From NCBI GenBank assembly GCA_044433065.1, contig JAWXUA010000010.1, positions 1-34,921 of the forward strand: 34,921 nucleotides of DNA, given 5' to 3'. This document shows, piece by piece, positions 32,447 through 34,921 of the stretch. Every line of letters begins with the position of its first letter. Position 1 is the stretch's first letter. A program made the translations under genes and the position numbers. The notes under the pieces were generated by a model. That model was given only the letters and a program-made list of their open reading frames with translations, had not been told where the DNA came from and did not search any database. Source of the DNA: Nitratidesulfovibrio sp044433065. Lineage in GTDB: Bacteria; Desulfobacterota; Desulfovibrionia; Desulfovibrionales; Desulfovibrionaceae.

Positions 32447-33607
32447 CTTAATAACGCAAAAATTCAAGCGGCAAAGCCTTTAGAAAAAATTTATCGCATA
32501 TATGACACTGCTGGATTGTATCTTGAAATACCGCCTAGGGGCAAAAAACGTTGGCGTCTCAAGTTCCGTATGGATGGAAAAGAGAAAAAGCTCTCATTAG
32601 GCTTGTATCCTGATGTAAGCTTGAAAGATGCACGTCTTAAAAGAGACTCCGCCCGTAAACAAATTGCTGAAGGGATTGACCCAACAAGAAAAGCAAAGAC
32701 TACCTCAGAGAGCTTTGAATTTGTTGCCCTTGAATGGATTGAGAAGCGTTCCCCAACATGGTCAGAAAGACACAAGCAAACGACCTTGCAACGCCTACAA
32801 GCGTATATATTTCCGCATATTGGGCGCAGGGCTATCAACACTCTTGGCCCTCTTGATGTTCTGGCGGCTCTCAGGATTGTTGAAGCCCGTGGAGCGGTAG
32901 AAGCCGCCCGTAAGACCTTGTCTATTTGTTCTCAGGTTTTTAGGTATGCAGTGGCAACGGCACGGGTAGATAGCGATCCTTGTAGAGATTTACAAGGTGC
33001 TCTTGCAACGAGAAAGCCTGGTCACTTTAGTGCTATTATTGAGCCTAATGAAGTTGCTGTCTTAATGCGTGCTATTGATGGATATACAGGGGCATACGTT
33101 GTACAGCTTGCCTTACGCTTCATTGCGCTTACCTTTGTGCGGCCCAAAGAGTTACGCTCCGCAACGTGGGATGAAATCAATTTTGCACAAAAGACGTGGA
33201 CGATACCAGCCCATAAAATGAAAATGCAGCGTGAGCATGTTGTTCCTCTTTCGCGCCAAGCTCTGGAAATTCTATACGAAGCCAAGCGCATTGCACCACG
33301 CGCTGACTCTCCTTTTGTTTTCCGGTCGGTACGGTCAAGGAGTGATAGGGGGCTTTCTGAAAATACACTTCTTGCTGGTTTACGCGCTTTAGGCTACGCG
33401 CAAGGGACCATGACGGCACATGGTTTTAGGGCAATGGCATCTTCTTTGCTCAATGGTCTTGGCTTCAAAGCAGATATTATTGAACGCCAGCTGGCACATG
33501 TAGAAAAGAACAAAATTCGCGCGGCATATCATCGCACGGAGTATATGGAAGAGCGCACGTCGATGATGCAAGCATACGCAGATTATCTTGATGGTCTGAT
33601 GAAATAG
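32444..33607 (+). CDS. int: P4-type tyrosine integrase
   Basis: A 387-aa site-specific recombinase. Residues 1-85 form the arm-binding domain (DUF4102; GLYLEIPPRGKKRWRLKFR, LGLYPDVSLKDAR). A SAM-like core-binding domain follows (about 90-185). The catalytic domain has Arg233 (FVRPKELR), His326 and Arg329 (HGFR), His352 (LAHVEKN) and the nucleophile Tyr362 (AAYHR). All catalytic residues are intact. It points away from the tRNA-Ser gene, the usual layout of an integrative island using the tRNA 3' end as attachment site. The ribosome binding site is AGGAG. A strong shared terminator follows. Confidence 0.95.
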   Translation: MLNNAKIQAAKPLEKIYRIYDTAGLYLEIPPRGKKRWRLKFRMDGKEKKLSLGLYPDVSLKDARLKRDSARKQIAEGIDPTRKAKTTSESFEFVALEWIEKRSPTWSERHKQTTLQRLQAYIFPHIGRRAINTLGPLDVLAALRIVEARGAVEAARKTLSICSQVFRYAVATARVDSDPCRDLQGALATRKPGHFSAIIEPNEVAVLMRAIDGYTGAYVVQLALRFIALTFVRPKELRSATWDEINFAQKTWTIPAHKMKMQREHVVPLSRQALEILYEAKRIAPRADSPFVFRSVRSRSDRGLSENTLLAGLRALGYAQGTMTAHGFRAMASSLLNGLGFKADIIERQLAHVEKNKIRAAYHRTEYMEERTSMMQAYADYLDGLMK

Positions 33608-33618
33608 CTTTAAAAACA

Positions 33619-33666
33619 AAAAAATCCCCTTTATCACCCTGTTTAGGATGATAAAGGGGATTTTTT
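33619..33666. terminator. Bidirectional terminator between int and the alpA-like gene
   Basis: AAAATCCCCTTTATCA (33621-33636) and TGATAAAGGGGATTTT (33649-33664) form a perfect 16-bp stem with A and T runs on both sides. It serves both int (plus) and the facing operon (minus). Confidence 0.92.
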
Positions 33667-33693
33667 GAAGGAACATAGCGAAGTCCCTATATG

Positions 33694-33864
33694 TTATTGT
33701 GTTTTTACAAAATTTTGTATGTCACTTGCTCGCCAGAAGGTGCTTCGACCATGCTTCACCTTTTGAGGAGCAGTGCCATTTTGAACCCACCTTCTCCATG
33801 TTGACTTGCCAACTTTTACAATTTGAACAACATCATCTAGGCGAAGTAATTTATCTTCGGTCAT
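33694..33864 (-). CDS. AlpA-like small DNA-binding protein (possible excisionase)
   Basis: A 56-aa protein: MTEDKLLRLDDVVQIVKVGK, then STWRRWVQNGTAPQKVKHGR and STFWRASDIQNFVKTQ. This is the MerR-like winged-helix of AlpA/Xis proteins (LRLxDVxxxVxxxKSTxxRWVxxGxxPxxxKxGRxxxWR). Such proteins activate or assist excision by the nearby integrase. AAGGAAGG lies five bases before the ATG, and the stop of the upstream 71-aa gene is 11 bp away. It is the last gene of a four-gene operon facing int. Confidence 0.88.
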   Translation of the reverse strand: MTEDKLLRLDDVVQIVKVGKSTWRRWVQNGTAPQKVKHGRSTFWRASDIQNFVKTQ

Positions 33865-33875
33865 AGTTACCTTCC

Positions 33876-34091
33876 TTACCTTTGCTGGTCTGTTCCGTCG
33901 ATTTTCTGGCCGTTCTCATCTTCCACATTCCAGAGATCTTCGTTCTGGTAGCATTCAATGAGGCGTGCTGTAGCCAGATTGTCCGGTGTCATGCTCAGGA
34001 TTTTGGCCTCTTTGCTGAGGACATCGTAGACTTGCTTGGCGAGCGTGACGGTATATGGCTGCTGTTTTTTGCGGAATGTTTTGTGACCCAT
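33876..34091 (-). CDS. Small protein, 71 aa, ribbon-helix-helix-like
   Basis: The middle part (PYTVTLAKQVYDVLSKEAKI then LSMTPDNLATARLIECYQN) has the strand-helix-helix pattern of CopG/Arc-type DNA-binding proteins; this is judged by eye. The acidic tail is WNVEDENGQKIDGTDQQR. It starts two bases after the stop of the 39-aa gene and lacks a strong ribosome binding site, so it probably depends on translational coupling. It could be an island regulator. Confidence 0.65.
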   Translation of the reverse strand: MGHKTFRKKQQPYTVTLAKQVYDVLSKEAKILSMTPDNLATARLIECYQNEDLWNVEDENGQKIDGTDQQR

Positions 34092-34093
34092 AG

Positions 34094-34213
34094 TTAGCCC
34101 ATATTGTTTGTTAGAATTTCACACATGGTAACCATGAGGGAGAAAATGCCAATGCTTAAGAATGCATAGACAAGGTTACGGATGACGTGGCTTGCATATG
34201 ACTGCTTAGGCAT
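34094..34213 (-). CDS. Single-pass membrane micropeptide, 39 aa
   Basis: The peptide reads MPKQSYASHVIRNLVYAFLS then IGIFSLMVTMCEILTNNMG. A short basic N-terminus and one hydrophobic helix (about 13-34) suggest insertion in the inner membrane with the N-terminus in the cytoplasm. AGGAAGG lies five bases before its ATG. It overlaps the end of the 69-aa gene by eight bases and ends two bases before the 71-aa gene, so all are coupled. Small membrane peptides of this kind include toxins, holin-like proteins and regulators; function unknown. Confidence 0.6.
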   Translation of the reverse strand: MPKQSYASHVIRNLVYAFLSIGIFSLMVTMCEILTNNMG

Positions 34214-34415
34214 AGATGCCTTCCTGTGGGTTTGCCACAACGGCGTTGGTGCATTCTGGCAAGGTCATGGAATGAATGCCGAGGCTCTTTTTTTGACTTG
34301 AATTATAGCGGTCCAGAAGGGTGGCCATGCGTGCCTTGCGCTGGTTCCAAAGGGTGAAGGCTTCGCTGATTTGGCGGATGACTTCTTCAAGTGGCGTGTT
34401 TCCTTTAAAGGTCAT
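34206..34415 (-). CDS. Hypothetical protein, 69 aa, first gene of island operon
   Basis: Unrecognised. A helical, basic first half (LEEVIRQISEAFTLWNQRKA then RMATLLDRYNSSQKKS) is followed by a loop-like C-terminal part with one Cys. AAAGGAG lies five bases before the ATG. It leads the tight minus-strand operon, downstream of a long inverted repeat at 34437-34486. Confidence 0.6.
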   Translation of the reverse strand: MTFKGNTPLEEVIRQISEAFTLWNQRKARMATLLDRYNSSQKKSLGIHSMTLPECTNAVVANPQEGIYA

Positions 34416-34436
34416 GTGTTCTCCTTTTACATATAC

Positions 34437-34486
34437 AAAGGCCGTGCTTGTTTTCCATGAGGTGTATGGGAACAGGCACGGCCTTT
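34437..34486. terminator. Long inverted repeat upstream of the small operon
   Basis: AAAGGCCGTGCTTGTTTTCC (34437-34456) and GGGAACAGGCACGGCCTTT (34468-34486) form a stem of about 18 bp with three wobble or mismatch positions and an 11-base loop. It could end transcripts entering from either side or be a leader structure of the operon, since it lies just before the first ribosome binding site. Confidence 0.6.
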
Positions 34487-34533
34487 GTGTTGTTGATGTG
34501 TTTGTGGTGCTTTGTTTCGCTCCATCGTGCGAT

Positions 34534-34557
34534 GGTGGGAGTTTTTATACTCCCACC
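34534..34557. other. Perfect 9-bp hairpin in the island
   Basis: GGTGGGAGT (34534-34542) and ACTCCCACC (34549-34557) pair perfectly around a 6-base A/T loop. A neighbouring CCATC/GATGG hairpin (34522-34535) touches it. Terminator-like but without a T-run. Confidence 0.45.
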
Positions 34558-34847
34558 GTGCCCATGCGGCGATTGTTATGAGGTATCTTTGGCATGGTGG
34601 AATATGCTTTTTTACAAGCGTACCCCTTAGACACCTTAAGGAAGATGAAAACGGGCCACATCGCCACTGATGGTACTCCGCTTCTACGGTCATGAGGCTG
34701 GTCAGAACCGCAGGATAGAACGAAAAGGCAGAAAGGCAAGAACAGAAGACGAAGATGGCCCACTCCCTCCGTCAGTTTGGCATATTTGTATCACTTCCTC
34801 GCTAGCGCGGACTTGTGAATAGCTACTGCCAACCTGCCACCTCCCTC

Positions 34848-34921
34848 TGATATGCTCCCCTTTAGGTAGACAACGTTAAAGAGCCCTACTAATCTCATCG
34901 TTGAAAATCGAAATGGAGAAT
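34848..34921 (+). mobile_element. Possible left end of an IS3-family insertion sequence (cut by window edge)
   Basis: TGATATGCTCCCC followed by TTTAGGTAGACAAC (34848-34874) resembles the TG-starting terminal inverted repeats with a GTAGACA stretch seen in some IS3-family elements. About 40 bp later ATGGAGAAT lies where the first transposase frame would begin. Recognition is by memory and the rest lies outside the window. Confidence 0.35.

Larger units (their letters stand above)
34416..34847. other. Island region with no gene that can be supported
   Basis: These 432 bp hold two inverted repeats and several short open frames. One minus-strand frame from a GTG at 34763 starts MGHLRLLFLPFCLFVLSCGS, which looks like a lipoprotein signal, but GGAGGG lies too close to the GTG and the rest has no family look. 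No promoter for the small operon was found. Confidence 0.4.

Noticed and set aside
33783..33800. GAACCCACCTTCTCC resembling the tRNA T-arm region
   Set aside because: It is coding sequence of the AlpA-like gene and the match is short and gapped.
34545..34763. Possible 72-aa lipoprotein (MGHLRLLFLPFCLFVLSCGS)
   Set aside because: The lipobox-like start is suggestive, but the Shine-Dalgarno is too close to the GTG, the rest looks random and a hairpin lies at its end.
34759..34774. CCCACTCCCTCCGTCA resembling the tRNA 3' end, as a possible attR
   Set aside because: Only about 13 of 16 bases match and there is no longer match around it; chance is likely.

Overview
The window (34,921 bp, roughly half G+C) looks like chromosome from a sulfate-reducing bacterium of the Desulfovibrionaceae. 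Four things point there. The gene sets (acpS-nnr-CBS-tsaE-lysC; surA-rodZ-recO-glyQ-glyS-rpsT; sirC-ccsA-hemA; htrA and an S1-domain gene) are of the kind found in Desulfovibrio. The adenylate kinase has a metal-binding LID with ligands at exactly the positions known from Desulfovibrio gigas (C129, H135, C151, C154). HemA and SirC sit together, as in organisms that make haem from sirohaem. Two small unnamed genes look like conserved Desulfovibrio hypotheticals. The species cannot be fixed from the sequence alone.

Layout. 1-4371 is a minus-strand housekeeping block: a hypothetical gene, acpS, the NAD(P)HX repair enzyme, a CBS-pair protein, tsaE, a terminator, then the start of lysC cut by the window edge. 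4764-16822 is a plus-strand block: mfd, two SurA-like chaperones, a RodZ-like protein, recO, glyQ, glyS and rpsT. 17125-28303 is all minus: adk; hemA followed by a hypothetical gene and tilS; sirC-ccsA-hemA; argB and hslU; htrA; and an S1-domain protein. 28708-32056 is plus: a small parvulin and an unusual Lon-family protease.

32177-34921 is accessory. A tRNA-Ser(CGA) gene is followed at once by a P4-type tyrosine integrase, the usual left edge of a genomic island. The integrase faces a tightly packed minus-strand operon of four tiny genes: a 69-aa protein, a 39-aa single-pass membrane peptide, a 71-aa protein of ribbon-helix-helix type, and a 56-aa AlpA-like DNA-binding protein. At the right edge the sequence resembles the left end of an IS3-family insertion sequence, but this is unproven.

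Most genes are ordinary. The points that deserve a second look are: a hairpin that covers the ribosome binding site and start codon of the Lon-like protease; that protein's degenerate P-loop and Cys-rich 27-bp repeat tail; a 30-bp element repeated in sense orientation upstream of glyQ and of the gene before tilS; four evenly spaced repeats between the tRNA and the integrase that look like integrase arm sites; and the mini-operon of the island. No CRISPR array, rRNA or complete transposon was seen.
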